Both the position numbers and the translations under genes were made by a program. From positions 1-34,145 of the forward strand of contig NZ_PXZM01000065.1 in NCBI RefSeq assembly GCF_003013395.1: a DNA stretch of 34,145 bases. Direction: 5' to 3'. Below the pieces are notes generated by a model, which searched no databases, was not told where the DNA came from, and worked only from the letters and a program-made list of their open reading frames with translations. Source of the stretch: Brevibacillus fortis. GTDB lineage: Bacteria > Bacillota > Bacilli > Brevibacillales > Brevibacillaceae. The stretch's first letter is position 1, and the number at the start of each line of letters is the position of its first letter. This document shows positions 7,553-14,879 of this stretch, piece by piece.

Positions 7553-7900
7553 TTGAACAGCGGATTTTTAAAACAATGGTGCCTCGAGCATGATGTCGAA
7601 ACCAGATCCATCAATGCATTTTGGTATTGTTTTAGGAACTACCAGTGTGAAGACACCGAAGAATTCAATTTAGTATTCGGTGAAAATTTTAAAGAGGAAG
7701 ATTTAACTGTCGCACTAAAAGAAGTAGCTCTGTTTATTGATAGATGGGACAACGACGCAACATATACGGCTATATCTTACGGATTTGATTACGTTGTTTC
7801 CTATATCCCAATTGTCTTTAAAGAGAAGAAACTTGGCTGGTATAAACTATTATTTAATCTAGAGGGAGAGAGTTTTGATGATTTCTTCATCATTGACTAA
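7553..7900 (+). CDS. Small acidic hypothetical protein
   Basis: The start is TTG 7553, with AAAGGTCGTG upstream. The product is 115 residues, acidic and rich in Trp, Tyr and Phe (MNSGFLKQWCLEHDVETRSI at the start, FNLEGESFDDFFIID at the end). It has no signal peptide or membrane segment. I do not recognise a family. Its size, acidity and position among other small orphan genes resemble immunity proteins, which is only an inference. The gene runs in the same direction as the cadherin-like fragment before it and cwlJ after it, but terminators and gaps suggest separate transcription. Confidence 0.6.
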   Translation: MNSGFLKQWCLEHDVETRSINAFWYCFRNYQCEDTEEFNLVFGENFKEEDLTVALKEVALFIDRWDNDATYTAISYGFDYVVSYIPIVFKEKKLGWYKLLFNLEGESFDDFFIID

Positions 7901-8049
7901 TTAACACAATTTGTTATACGGCATCGACCAGTTTGATATATGCAAATCTAAGTCGGACGGACGGTACTTGCTCTATTGAGTGATTTGAGCGTAACATATC
8001 CGCTTCCTCTACAATATGATGGCCTAGAACAATCTAAAGAGGTGAGCCG

Positions 8050-8493
8050 ATGGCAGTCGTAAAAGCCAGGAGCAGTGACATTGACATGTTGGCAAGGTTG
8101 CTTCGAGCCGAAGCTGTAGGTGAAGGAGAAATGGGTATGCTCCTTGTTGGAAATGTTGGCATTAACCGAATCAGAGCGAACTGCTCCGATTTTAAAGGAA
8201 TACGGACCATTCCCCAAATGATCAACCAGCCGCATGCGTTCGAAGCTCTGCAACATGGTATGTACTACCAAAGGTCTAGAGAGAAAGAACGCCGTCTGGC
8301 ACGACGGGCTGTGAATGGGGAGCGGCATTGGCCGGGCAAATTCTCCCTCTGGTATTTTCGTCCGGGAACGGCGCAAAATCCCCTGCCTTGTCCGCCAACC
8401 TGGTATAATCAGCCGCACGTAGGACGATACAAGCTTCACTGCTTTTATGAGCCGACCGCGAAAGAATGTGAAAATGTATATAATACTTTTTAA
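8050..8493 (+). CDS. cwlJ: Spore cortex hydrolase CwlJ
   Basis: The 147-residue protein follows Bacillus CwlJ from end to end: MAVVKARSSDIDMLARLLRA, then EAVGEGEMGMLLVGNVGINR, IRANCSDFKGIRTIPQMI, PHAFEALQHGMYYQR, GERHWPGKFSLWYFRPG and ECENVYNTF. The glutamate in LLRAEAVGEG is the expected catalytic acid of the SleB/CwlJ hydrolase_2 domain. There is no signal peptide, as in CwlJ, which is placed in the spore coat from the mother cell and degrades cortex peptidoglycan during germination, notably in response to Ca-dipicolinate. GAGGTGA lies 5 bases upstream of the ATG. A strong terminator follows. It is monocistronic here; no gerQ is next to it. Confidence 0.95.
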   Translation: MAVVKARSSDIDMLARLLRAEAVGEGEMGMLLVGNVGINRIRANCSDFKGIRTIPQMINQPHAFEALQHGMYYQRSREKERRLARRAVNGERHWPGKFSLWYFRPGTAQNPLPCPPTWYNQPHVGRYKLHCFYEPTAKECENVYNTF

Positions 8494-8522
8494 TTTTGCA
8501 GATGAAACAGCCTAGGAATTAC

Positions 8523-8557
8523 ACTGCCCCCAAGCGAAAAAGGGGGCAGTTTTTTTG
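8523..8557 (+). terminator. Strong terminator of cwlJ
   Basis: ACTGCCCCC (8523-8531) pairs perfectly with GGGGGCAGT (8542-8550), followed by an uninterrupted run of T. Confidence 0.95.
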
Positions 8558-8750
8558 AAAAGCTCGCGCGGGAATGTGAAAAAGATAGGCACCATTTCGC
8601 ACTCATCCTTTCTACAATTACCGTTTTGTTAAGTGACCAGTTATATGACAGCTTCGTAGTGGATCAATATTTGCTATGTGGTCTGCCCAATCATTGTTTT
8701 TCGATTGAACATACACTGTTGAGAATTCATTGTAAAAGGAGTGATTTTTA

Positions 8751-9044
8751 ATGTCATTTAGGCCACCTCCGGGTCAGCCGCCAGGAGCACAACAAGTACC
8801 AGAGCCGTTAACTCCTCCCCCAGCGTTCATCCCCCCACAACCCGCTCCCTTTAGAGGTGATCCAAGGGCAATTGAAAGATGTTTGTTTCGTTTTACGTAT
8901 GTTTGGCTTGTAAATGGCGAGCAATTCTGGTTTTTCCCCGTTTTTATAGGTACTAGGTCGGTTGCAGGGTTTAGATGGACGGGTAGGTCTTGGAGACAAA
9001 CTGGATTTGATTTACGGTTAATTTTTGCATTTACATGCTTTTAA
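8751..9044 (+). CDS. Proline-rich conserved Bacillales small protein
   Basis: The start is ATG 8751, with AAAAGGAGTGA upstream. The 97-residue protein has a Pro/Gln-rich N-terminal half (PPPGQPPGAQQVPEPLTPPP) followed by a compact aromatic domain (CLFRFTYVWLVNGEQFWFFP, VFIGTRSVAGFRWTG, FAFTCF). I recall the same layout, Pro-rich head then CLxRxTYxWLxNGxxFWFxP...GxRW...FxC, in short uncharacterised proteins of spore-forming Bacilli. The function is not known to me. Its place after cwlJ is compatible with a spore-surface role, but that is a guess. The reading frame continues open for 47 codons after the TAA stop (see next entry). Confidence 0.75.
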   Translation: MSFRPPPGQPPGAQQVPEPLTPPPAFIPPQPAPFRGDPRAIERCLFRFTYVWLVNGEQFWFFPVFIGTRSVAGFRWTGRSWRQTGFDLRLIFAFTCF

Positions 9045-9188
9045 ACCACAGCTCCCTTCCCTTTTACAACGATTCGATACACAGGATACACATACTTTGA
9101 ATTCGGCAACACAGGCCCTGGATTTATTCAACCTGTCGCGCGGTTTCATGGGTTGCACTTCTTTATCGTTAACGTGCAGCCTATTTAA
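9045..9188 (+). other. In-frame coding-like extension after the stop of the proline-rich gene
   Basis: Directly after TAA 9042-9044 the same frame stays open to TAA 9186-9188. It reads TTAPFPFTTIRYTGYTYFEF and then GNTGPGFIQPVARFHGLHFF, ending IVNVQPI. The composition is protein-like, but there is no start codon or ribosome binding site at its head. It may be the C-terminal relic of another gene, or a read-through extension. The remaining bases to 9273 show nothing clear. Confidence 0.35.
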
Positions 9189-9273
9189 GCTGCGTACAGA
9201 ACTGCTATTTTCTTTGTACACAATCCCCCCTCTTTTATAACAAACTCATAATTTGATACGGATAAGAAAACGT

Positions 9274-9305
9274 AAGGAGTCGGCATTTTCGCCGACTCCT
9301 TATTT
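9274..9305 (+). terminator. Hairpin terminator
   Basis: AAGGAGTCGGC (9274-9284) pairs perfectly with GCCGACTCCTT (9291-9301) around ATTTTC, followed by ATTTCG. It closes the region of the proline-rich gene and its extension. Confidence 0.75.
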
Positions 9306-9541
9306 CGTCAAAAATCCACTTCCTACCTAATCAAAAACCCTTATATAACAAGCAAGCCACGCTGTCCACATGTATGGAGTAGACAGTATGAACAGGCTGT
9401 AAGATCTGCCCCACCATTTACTTTTTCTGGTTCAATCTAAAGATTATTTCAGAAACTACCGATATAGTTAGTATTCCGGAAAATATTTACTGTGAGCATA
9501 TCTGATTGACGTTATGCTTACATCTCAAAGGAGGATACCTT
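9302..9541. other. Region upstream of the cytolysin gene
   Basis: About 200 bases without a coding frame precede the cytolysin. AAAGGAGG lies 7 bases before its ATG. No -35/-10 pair is convincing, and no PlcR-type palindrome was found. Confidence 0.4.
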
Positions 9542-11077
9542 ATGAAGATTCGAAATCATACTAGAATTTTAAAAGTAATCGCTAGTTTATCTGTTATTTT
9601 CGCTACTGTAAATTATCCAGTTATCTCTTTTGCCGAAACAGTTGATTCTAGTTTAGTCAGTGAAACAAGCAACGCCGATGACATTAATACCGGTATAGCA
9701 GACTTAGACTATGATAATGACGAAGTTTTAGCAGTAAGTGGTGATGAGATAGATAGCTTTGTTCCAAAAGAAGGAATCAATCCAAAAGGTAAGTTTATCG
9801 TCATAGAACGTAAAAAGAAGTCACTTTCAACTTCTCCAGTCGATATTTCCATTATTGATTCTATGACTAATCGCACTTACCCAGGAGCATTACAACTTGC
9901 CAATCAAGCTTTTACAGAAAATAAACCTAGTCTATTACTGGTACCAAGGAAACCTTTGACTATTAGTATTGATTTACCAGGTTTGAAAAAGGAAAATTCA
10001 ATTACTGTGGATAATCCAACATACGGTAATGTGTCTGGAGCAGTAGATGAGCTTGTATCTAAATGGAGCGATGAGTATTCAGCAACACATACTTTACCTG
10101 CGCGATTGCAGTATGCAGAATCTATGGTTTATAGCAAATCGCAAATTGGAAGTGCTCTGAATGTTAACGCTAAATATCTTGATTCTACATTAGGAATTGA
10201 CTTTAATGCGATTTCTAGTGGAGAGAAAAAAGTGATGGTGGCGGCATATAAACAAATATTTTATACGGTAAATGCAGAACTGCCTAACGATCCATCCGAT
10301 CTTTTTGATGATAGTGTTACTTTTAAAGATTTAAAACGTAAAGGGGTAAGTGATCAATCCCCACCTGTTATGGTATCAAATGTAGCTTATGGTAGAACCA
10401 TTTATGTGAAATTAGAAACAACCTCTAAGAGCAAAGACGTAAAAGCAGCATTTAAAGCCTTGCTTCAGAATACTGTCAATGTAGAAACGAATGCCGAGTA
10501 CAAGGATATTTATGAAGACAGTTCCTTTACAGCTGTCGTATTAGGCGGAGATGCACAAGAGCATAACAAGGTTGTTACAAAAGACTTTAGTGAAATCCGT
10601 AATATCATTAAAGATAATGCGGAATTTAGCCTAAAGAACCCAGCATATCCAATTTCATACACAAGTGTTTTCTTAAAAGATAATGCAATTGCTGCCGTTC
10701 ATAACAATACAGATTATATTGAGACTACAGCTACAGAATATTCAAAAGGAAAAATATCCCTTGGTCACTATGGCTGGTATGTCGCTCAATTTGATGTATC
10801 CTGGGATGAAGTTTCCTATGATGAAAATGGTGAAGAAATACTCACGCATAAAACGTGGGAAGGAAGCAACAAAGACAGAACAGCTCCTTTCAATACAGTC
10901 ATACCTCTGCCACCTAATGCAAAAAATATAAGGATTTTTGCGAAAGAATGCACCGGCCTTGCGTGGGAGTGGTGGAGAACCGTTATTGATGAGTACAATG
11001 TTCCATTATCTAGTGAAATTAAAGTGGAAATTGGCGGAACGACATTAAACCCAACAGGTGATATTACATTTAATTAG
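9542..11077 (+). CDS. Cholesterol-dependent (thiol-activated) cytolysin, exported
   Basis: This 511-residue pore-forming toxin has a signal peptide (a basic start, a hydrophobic core, and cleavage near SFAE at about 31-34). The family undecapeptide ECTGLAWEWWR is intact at residues 469-479 and contains the only Cys I find (470). The Thr-Leu cholesterol-recognition pair is at 501-502 (GGTTLNPTG). Domain 1-3 landmarks are present in order: NPTYGNVSGAVDELVSKWSD, ARLQYAESMVYSKSQI, FYTVNAELPNDPSDLFDD, PPVMVSNVAYGRTIYVKLET and HYGWYVAQFDVSWDE. The product is expected to be secreted, bind cholesterol membranes and oligomerise into large pores. Its length matches perfringolysin/alveolysin-type members. 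ATG 9542 is preceded by AAAGGAGG. It is monocistronic, with a bidirectional terminator. The sequence is A/T-rich relative to the core genes, consistent with acquisition. Confidence 0.97.
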   Translation: MKIRNHTRILKVIASLSVIFATVNYPVISFAETVDSSLVSETSNADDINTGIADLDYDNDEVLAVSGDEIDSFVPKEGINPKGKFIVIERKKKSLSTSPVDISIIDSMTNRTYPGALQLANQAFTENKPSLLLVPRKPLTISIDLPGLKKENSITVDNPTYGNVSGAVDELVSKWSDEYSATHTLPARLQYAESMVYSKSQIGSALNVNAKYLDSTLGIDFNAISSGEKKVMVAAYKQIFYTVNAELPNDPSDLFDDSVTFKDLKRKGVSDQSPPVMVSNVAYGRTIYVKLETTSKSKDVKAAFKALLQNTVNVETNAEYKDIYEDSSFTAVVLGGDAQEHNKVVTKDFSEIRNIIKDNAEFSLKNPAYPISYTSVFLKDNAIAAVHNNTDYIETTATEYSKGKISLGHYGWYVAQFDVSWDEVSYDENGEEILTHKTWEGSNKDRTAPFNTVIPLPPNAKNIRIFAKECTGLAWEWWRTVIDEYNVPLSSEIKVEIGGTTLNPTGDITFN

Positions 11078-11085
11078 TTGGGAAA

Positions 11086-11133
11086 AGAAACGGCTGAAAT
11101 CCTTTTTATCAAGGACTTCAGCCGTTTTTCTTT
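11086..11133. terminator. Bidirectional terminator between the cytolysin and the TPR gene
   Basis: AAACGGCTGAA-TCCTT pairs with AAGGA-TTCAGCCGTTT around TTTATC, with T-runs in both reading directions. It serves the convergent cytolysin gene and the peptide operon. Confidence 0.85.
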
Positions 11134-11210
11134 TTCTTATTCCTAATTCAAATGAATAGCCGTTACTGGATGCTCCTCACATTGCAGTCCCTTGTCCACA
11201 AAATATTTCA

Positions 11211-13406
11211 TTATTTCGAAACGAACAGGGAGGGTAACAGTTGCATCATTTCATTCACATGCGGTGATTCTCCAAACATGAGATGCTTGTTCCAATCTTC
11301 CGTGCCAAGTTCCCTATCACCCAATTTGATAAAACACAAACCTCTCCGATAGTAAATATCTTGTTCGTCTGCATCAGAAAACGCTAAGGCCTCTGTATAA
11401 TCGGAAATGGATAATTGCCACTCCTCCTGTGCTTCATAGACCCATGCACGGTTGTAAAGGACGGTTGCATTTTTCTCTAGTGCAATAGCTTCAGTTAGAT
11501 TAGCTATGGCCCTGTCATACTCCCCCATCTCATAGTACAGGACAGCCCTATTTGTCCAAGCGGCCATCATTTCCCTATCCTTGTTTAGGGCAGCGGTAAA
11601 CGTTTTTAGTGCTTGATCATTATTGCCATCCGACATTTCAATTAAACCTAGTGTACACAGGAGCCTCGCATGATCAGGCTCTATTTCTAAACCGAATTCA
11701 GCATCTTTTCGGGCCATTTCGAGTTTCTCCACTTGATACAATAATGTAGCTCTGTTAAGTAATCCATCAAGATTTTCGGGGTCTATATCAAGCAAGTAGT
11801 CATAGTCCGCCATTGCTTTCTCCACATCTCCAAGACGATTGAAGGCAGTAGCTCGATTGAAATAAACCTCTGGAAACGGAGGACTAAGCTTTATCGCTTG
11901 GTTATAATCTTCAATGGCTTCATCCAGTCGCCCCATTCGGCTATAAAGGTTTCCACGATCAAAGTAATATTCTGGATAATTGGAATCAATCTGTATCACT
12001 TGGCTAAATGTTTCAGCTGCTTCTTCAAACCTTTTTAAAGCTACGTAAATCAGCCCTTTATTATGAAGCAACACCGAGCGATGCAACATATGTTCATCAG
12101 GAGCAAGAGCCTGATTTAACCTTTGCCATCCTTCCGTAACCAATCGAAGCGCTTCTTCAGGATTATCCATATGTAACTCTACTAAAGCCAATCCATTTTG
12201 GTTAAATACTTGTTGAAATGCACGTTCTTTTTCATCTTCAATCAATTCTGCCAAATCAATGGCTTTTTGTATCCATTCTTTCGCCTTCTCGTGTTCTCGT
12301 TCTCGGTGATGCCTCGTATAGTACATCGAAAATCCATATGAAATTTGCATATGAACTCTAAAATCATCAGTGTTTGCGTACACTTCTCCTAAAAGCGTCG
12401 GTATATCATCAGTTTCACCCAATGCAGCCAGAGACGTAGCCATCTTCATTGTAAAATACCGGCTATTATCAAATTCGCTGCTCCAATTCGTCAGTTTCCG
12501 GCCACGTAGGCTCATATCGATAGTCGCATCGTAAAAACCCATGTTAATGCTATAACTAACTGCTTTAAACAACGCTTCGCTTGCTGATTTCTCAGAAGTA
12601 CCGCGCTCCAGATGAAACGGAATGGCGCCTAAGTGCAGTGACCACTGCTCTTCTTTTATAAGAGATTCTGCCCGCTCTTCGTGAAGGCTCTGACGAATTT
12701 CAATAGGAGTTGCTTCATAGGCGAGCAATTCCTGCTCACAATCTGATGTGCAGTCAGAAAATATGTATCGTTTCGTTAGCTCAAGTCGCTGTTCGTCAGA
12801 TAGATTTACTATCCCCATATCTTGTTCGATGTCAGAAAGAATAGTAGTAGGCTCCGTATACGTTTGTAACGCCTTTTTCAGGGCTTCATTTTCCGCTATT
12901 TCACTTGAACTTACGATCACCTGAATCAGGTCAGACTTCGCACGACGCAGAAGTGTACTTATAAATTCTGCATCAAGTTGATCACAGGCCTGCACATTTT
13001 CAAAAATCAGGGTCAATTTTCCCATTCGTTCCCGATTCGCTAATGCCAATAAAAGATCGATCAAACCATTCGACATGCGAAGTGTACGCAATTTCGAATA
13101 ATAACGTGTTCTCTCTTTCGGAATAGCAAGAGAGGTAAGTGTTTCTACACTAACAGGAACGACTGCTTTCAGTTCTGGTGCTATGGATAAGATCTCGATG
13201 CAGTGTGATAAAATCAGGTCTGGCCATTTCGAATAAGCTTCTGGAATAATCTGGCGAAGAAGGTCACCAGTACCTGTATAGGGTCCTCTAAGATTGCAAT
13301 GACAATTGCTGACATAACATGTGGAGTATTGCTCTTCGAAGTACTTCTTTTCTCGGTCGCTGCGTCGAGATCCAATCAGCCATTGGTGTGTAATCGATTG
13401 TTTCAT
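11211..13406 (-). CDS. Large TPR protein with degenerate P-loop N-terminal region
   Basis: This 731-residue cytosolic protein is the last gene of the peptide operon. Its ATG lies 6 bases after the stop of the M50 gene, whose end supplies the GAGGGGATGAG ribosome binding site, so the two are coupled. Residues 1-230 resemble a STAND/AAA-type NTPase core. A Walker A-like loop GPYTGTGD (41-48) lacks the usual Lys-Thr/Ser. A hydrophobic strand with acidic end (KLTLIFENVQACDQLDAEFI) sits where Walker B would be, followed by a sensor-like LIQVIVSSSE. Residues about 370-715 are tandem TPRs (for example LHNKGLIYVALKRFEEAAET, YFDRGNLYSRMGRLDEAIED and AWTNRAVLYYEMGEYDRAIA). No DNA-binding HTH is visible. 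It is probably a scaffold or peptide sensor for the operon's peptide. The role is inferred. Confidence 0.85.
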   Translation of the reverse strand: MKQSITHQWLIGSRRSDREKKYFEEQYSTCYVSNCHCNLRGPYTGTGDLLRQIIPEAYSKWPDLILSHCIEILSIAPELKAVVPVSVETLTSLAIPKERTRYYSKLRTLRMSNGLIDLLLALANRERMGKLTLIFENVQACDQLDAEFISTLLRRAKSDLIQVIVSSSEIAENEALKKALQTYTEPTTILSDIEQDMGIVNLSDEQRLELTKRYIFSDCTSDCEQELLAYEATPIEIRQSLHEERAESLIKEEQWSLHLGAIPFHLERGTSEKSASEALFKAVSYSINMGFYDATIDMSLRGRKLTNWSSEFDNSRYFTMKMATSLAALGETDDIPTLLGEVYANTDDFRVHMQISYGFSMYYTRHHREREHEKAKEWIQKAIDLAELIEDEKERAFQQVFNQNGLALVELHMDNPEEALRLVTEGWQRLNQALAPDEHMLHRSVLLHNKGLIYVALKRFEEAAETFSQVIQIDSNYPEYYFDRGNLYSRMGRLDEAIEDYNQAIKLSPPFPEVYFNRATAFNRLGDVEKAMADYDYLLDIDPENLDGLLNRATLLYQVEKLEMARKDAEFGLEIEPDHARLLCTLGLIEMSDGNNDQALKTFTAALNKDREMMAAWTNRAVLYYEMGEYDRAIANLTEAIALEKNATVLYNRAWVYEAQEEWQLSISDYTEALAFSDADEQDIYYRRGLCFIKLGDRELGTEDWNKHLMFGESPHVNEMMQLLPSLFVSK

Positions 13407-13412
13407 TTCGAC

Positions 13413-14609
13413 TCATCCCCTCTGTTCCATTGATAAATTCCGAATTTCCCTTTTGTTTCTACGCTCTTTTAGGTATAGATAAAATACAATTCCATACTGG
13501 ACTCCCGTTACAGACAAGAAAACAACGGAATCCCAGAATTTCATGTCTTCTCCTGTAAATATGGAGAGAAAAATATTCGTTAAAAGTTGAATAGCGACCG
13601 GAATCATATAGAGTATCATTCCTGTCATCATCATCCAGCCAGTTGCGTAAAAAAAGCTGTACCATCTCGCTACCTGATGATCCCGTTCCGTATACTTGGA
13701 CATATCAACCATCTTGTTCTTTTTTCCAATTAGTCCATACCATCTATTTTTCAAATAGGAACGTGTAGCCTCCTGAAGATTTACACACCCCAACATCGTA
13801 ATCATTAAATAATAGATATCTGTTTGAAGATGAAAATAAAATTGCCAGAAGAAACGCAACAGTGTTGTAAATGCTAGTCCCATACAATATGCAGCTATGA
13901 TTGTCTTCTCACCTGTATTTATCCAAATTGCACCAGCAACGATCACCAATAAGGAATACCACAAAATATCACCGAACATTCCAACTAAAAATGGAAGAAC
14001 ACGCTTTCGTTTTGGGAATCCCCAAATACCTGGCATGGAAGAAGTGAAGACCAAAAAGTACATTCTTCTGCCTATACTTAGTTCTGACGGGATACCCAGT
14101 CTTCGTCCGGCAAGCATGTGCATCCATTCATGAAACAAGATCCCTGGAATCTGTCCGATCGTCATGCCAAGAAAAATCACCATGGCGTATTCGGAAAATA
14201 AGATGCTTTGTCGACCCGGACGAATCTGTGGATATTGGTATAACAAAAATAAGGCACAGGTTATGATGGCACCATAAATCAGCCAACCAAGTGGAGAAAA
14301 AGCTAGCTTGCCCAACCATTGCCCCGATACTTTCTGCGCTTTCGTTTCCTTTTCCTCAACATCACAAATAAATGTGAGGTCACGCAATGTCTGCAAAAAA
14401 TCGTCCATGTCCACTTCATCGTGATAGGTATCTTGATACCAGGAATGCGCTTCGGCAACCCCCATGCCCTCTTGCAGTTTTCGTACAAGTGCTGCTCCAT
14501 CCTCAGGAAAAACAGCAAACGTATCCGTCCCAAACCGCCCAATCAGGACTCCTTGCTTATCCTCCAGAAATGTTAACGGGTGTAATTGGATCACGCGATT
14601 TTCGTTCAT
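13413..14609 (-). CDS. M50-type membrane metalloprotease with N-terminal PqqD/RRE-like domain
   Basis: The start is ATG 14609, with GGGAGG 7 bases upstream (an in-frame start at 14672 lacks this). The 398-residue product begins with about 82 soluble residues (RVIQLHPLTFLEDKQGVLIG, FPEDGAALVRKLQEGMG, MDDFLQTLRDLTFI). These fit a PqqD-like RiPP recognition element: short strands, then three helices. Multiple membrane segments follow. The zinc site HEWMH is at 160-164 in a hydrophobic helix (GILFHEWMHMLAGRRLGI), with a later Asp in GMFGDILWYS (about 214) as likely third ligand. The family includes peptide-maturation proteases such as those in yyd- and daptide-type clusters. It follows a 29-codon peptide gene and precedes the TPR gene, so it most likely cleaves or exports that peptide. 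Confidence 0.85.
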   Translation of the reverse strand: MNENRVIQLHPLTFLEDKQGVLIGRFGTDTFAVFPEDGAALVRKLQEGMGVAEAHSWYQDTYHDEVDMDDFLQTLRDLTFICDVEEKETKAQKVSGQWLGKLAFSPLGWLIYGAIITCALFLLYQYPQIRPGRQSILFSEYAMVIFLGMTIGQIPGILFHEWMHMLAGRRLGIPSELSIGRRMYFLVFTSSMPGIWGFPKRKRVLPFLVGMFGDILWYSLLVIVAGAIWINTGEKTIIAAYCMGLAFTTLLRFFWQFYFHLQTDIYYLMITMLGCVNLQEATRSYLKNRWYGLIGKKNKMVDMSKYTERDHQVARWYSFFYATGWMMMTGMILYMIPVAIQLLTNIFLSIFTGEDMKFWDSVVFLSVTGVQYGIVFYLYLKERRNKREIRNLSMEQRG

Positions 14610-14648
14610 GACTTTCCTCCCGGATGTTGTCATGCTATCTTCATAATT

Positions 14649-14677
14649 GAAAAAGAGGGGCAAATGCCCCACTTTTC
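14649..14677 (-). terminator. Attenuator-like hairpin between the peptide gene and the protease gene
   Basis: Read on the reverse strand, AAAAG-T-GGGGC-ATTT-GCCCC-T-CTTTT forms a strong stem followed by a T-rich tail. It lies 18 bases after the peptide stop and about 40 bases before the protease start. This is the usual place for partial termination that keeps a peptide transcript more abundant than its processing genes. Confidence 0.7.
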
Positions 14678-14695
14678 CATGTTACTGACAAATCT

Positions 14696-14785
14696 TTATG
14701 CCTGCTGGCAAGTGCAGTCGTACATTGTGTTAGCTACTGAAGTCAATTTTACAGGCTCGGTTTTTTGCACAGTAATTTTTTTCAT
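14696..14785 (-). CDS. 29-residue RiPP-like or signal-peptide precursor
   Basis: This short gene has an ATG at 14785 preceded by GGAGG with a 7-base spacer, and ends at TAA 14698-14696. The peptide starts MKKITVQKTEPVKLTSVA and ends NTMYDCTCQQA. It has a charged, amphipathic leader-like part with no hydrophobic signal sequence, then a C-terminal segment with Cys-Thr-Cys. The length, the strong ribosome binding site, a promoter and operator just upstream, an attenuator hairpin downstream and an RRE-bearing protease as next gene all fit a ribosomally made, processed peptide. No modification enzyme is present, so it may be only cleaved, disulfide-bonded, or modified by enzymes encoded elsewhere. 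It could be an antimicrobial or a pheromone. Confidence 0.75.
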   Translation of the reverse strand: MKKITVQKTEPVKLTSVANTMYDCTCQQA

Positions 14786-14814
14786 AATAATGCCTCCGAT
14801 AAATTGTTATTTAT

Positions 14815-14836
14815 ACCATATTCGCGAATGTATGGT
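14815..14836. promoter_or_regulatory. Operator-like palindrome in the leader of the peptide operon
   Basis: The 10-bp perfect palindrome ATTCGCGAAT (14820-14829) is flanked by CCATA (14816-14820) and TATGG (14831-14835). It lies about 12 bases downstream of the -10 element, covering the early transcribed region, where a repressor would block transcription. Confidence 0.5.
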
Positions 14837-14847
14837 ACATACTGGTA

Positions 14848-14876
14848 ATGATAGCTTGTAATTTTCTGACTGTCAA
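14848..14876 (-). promoter_or_regulatory. SigA-type promoter of the peptide operon
   Basis: On the reverse strand, a perfect -35 TTGACA (14876-14871) is followed by a 17-base spacer and a -10 TATCAT (14853-14848). The peptide ATG is about 60 bases downstream. This is among the best promoter matches in the window. Confidence 0.75.
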
Positions 14877-14879
14877 TAA

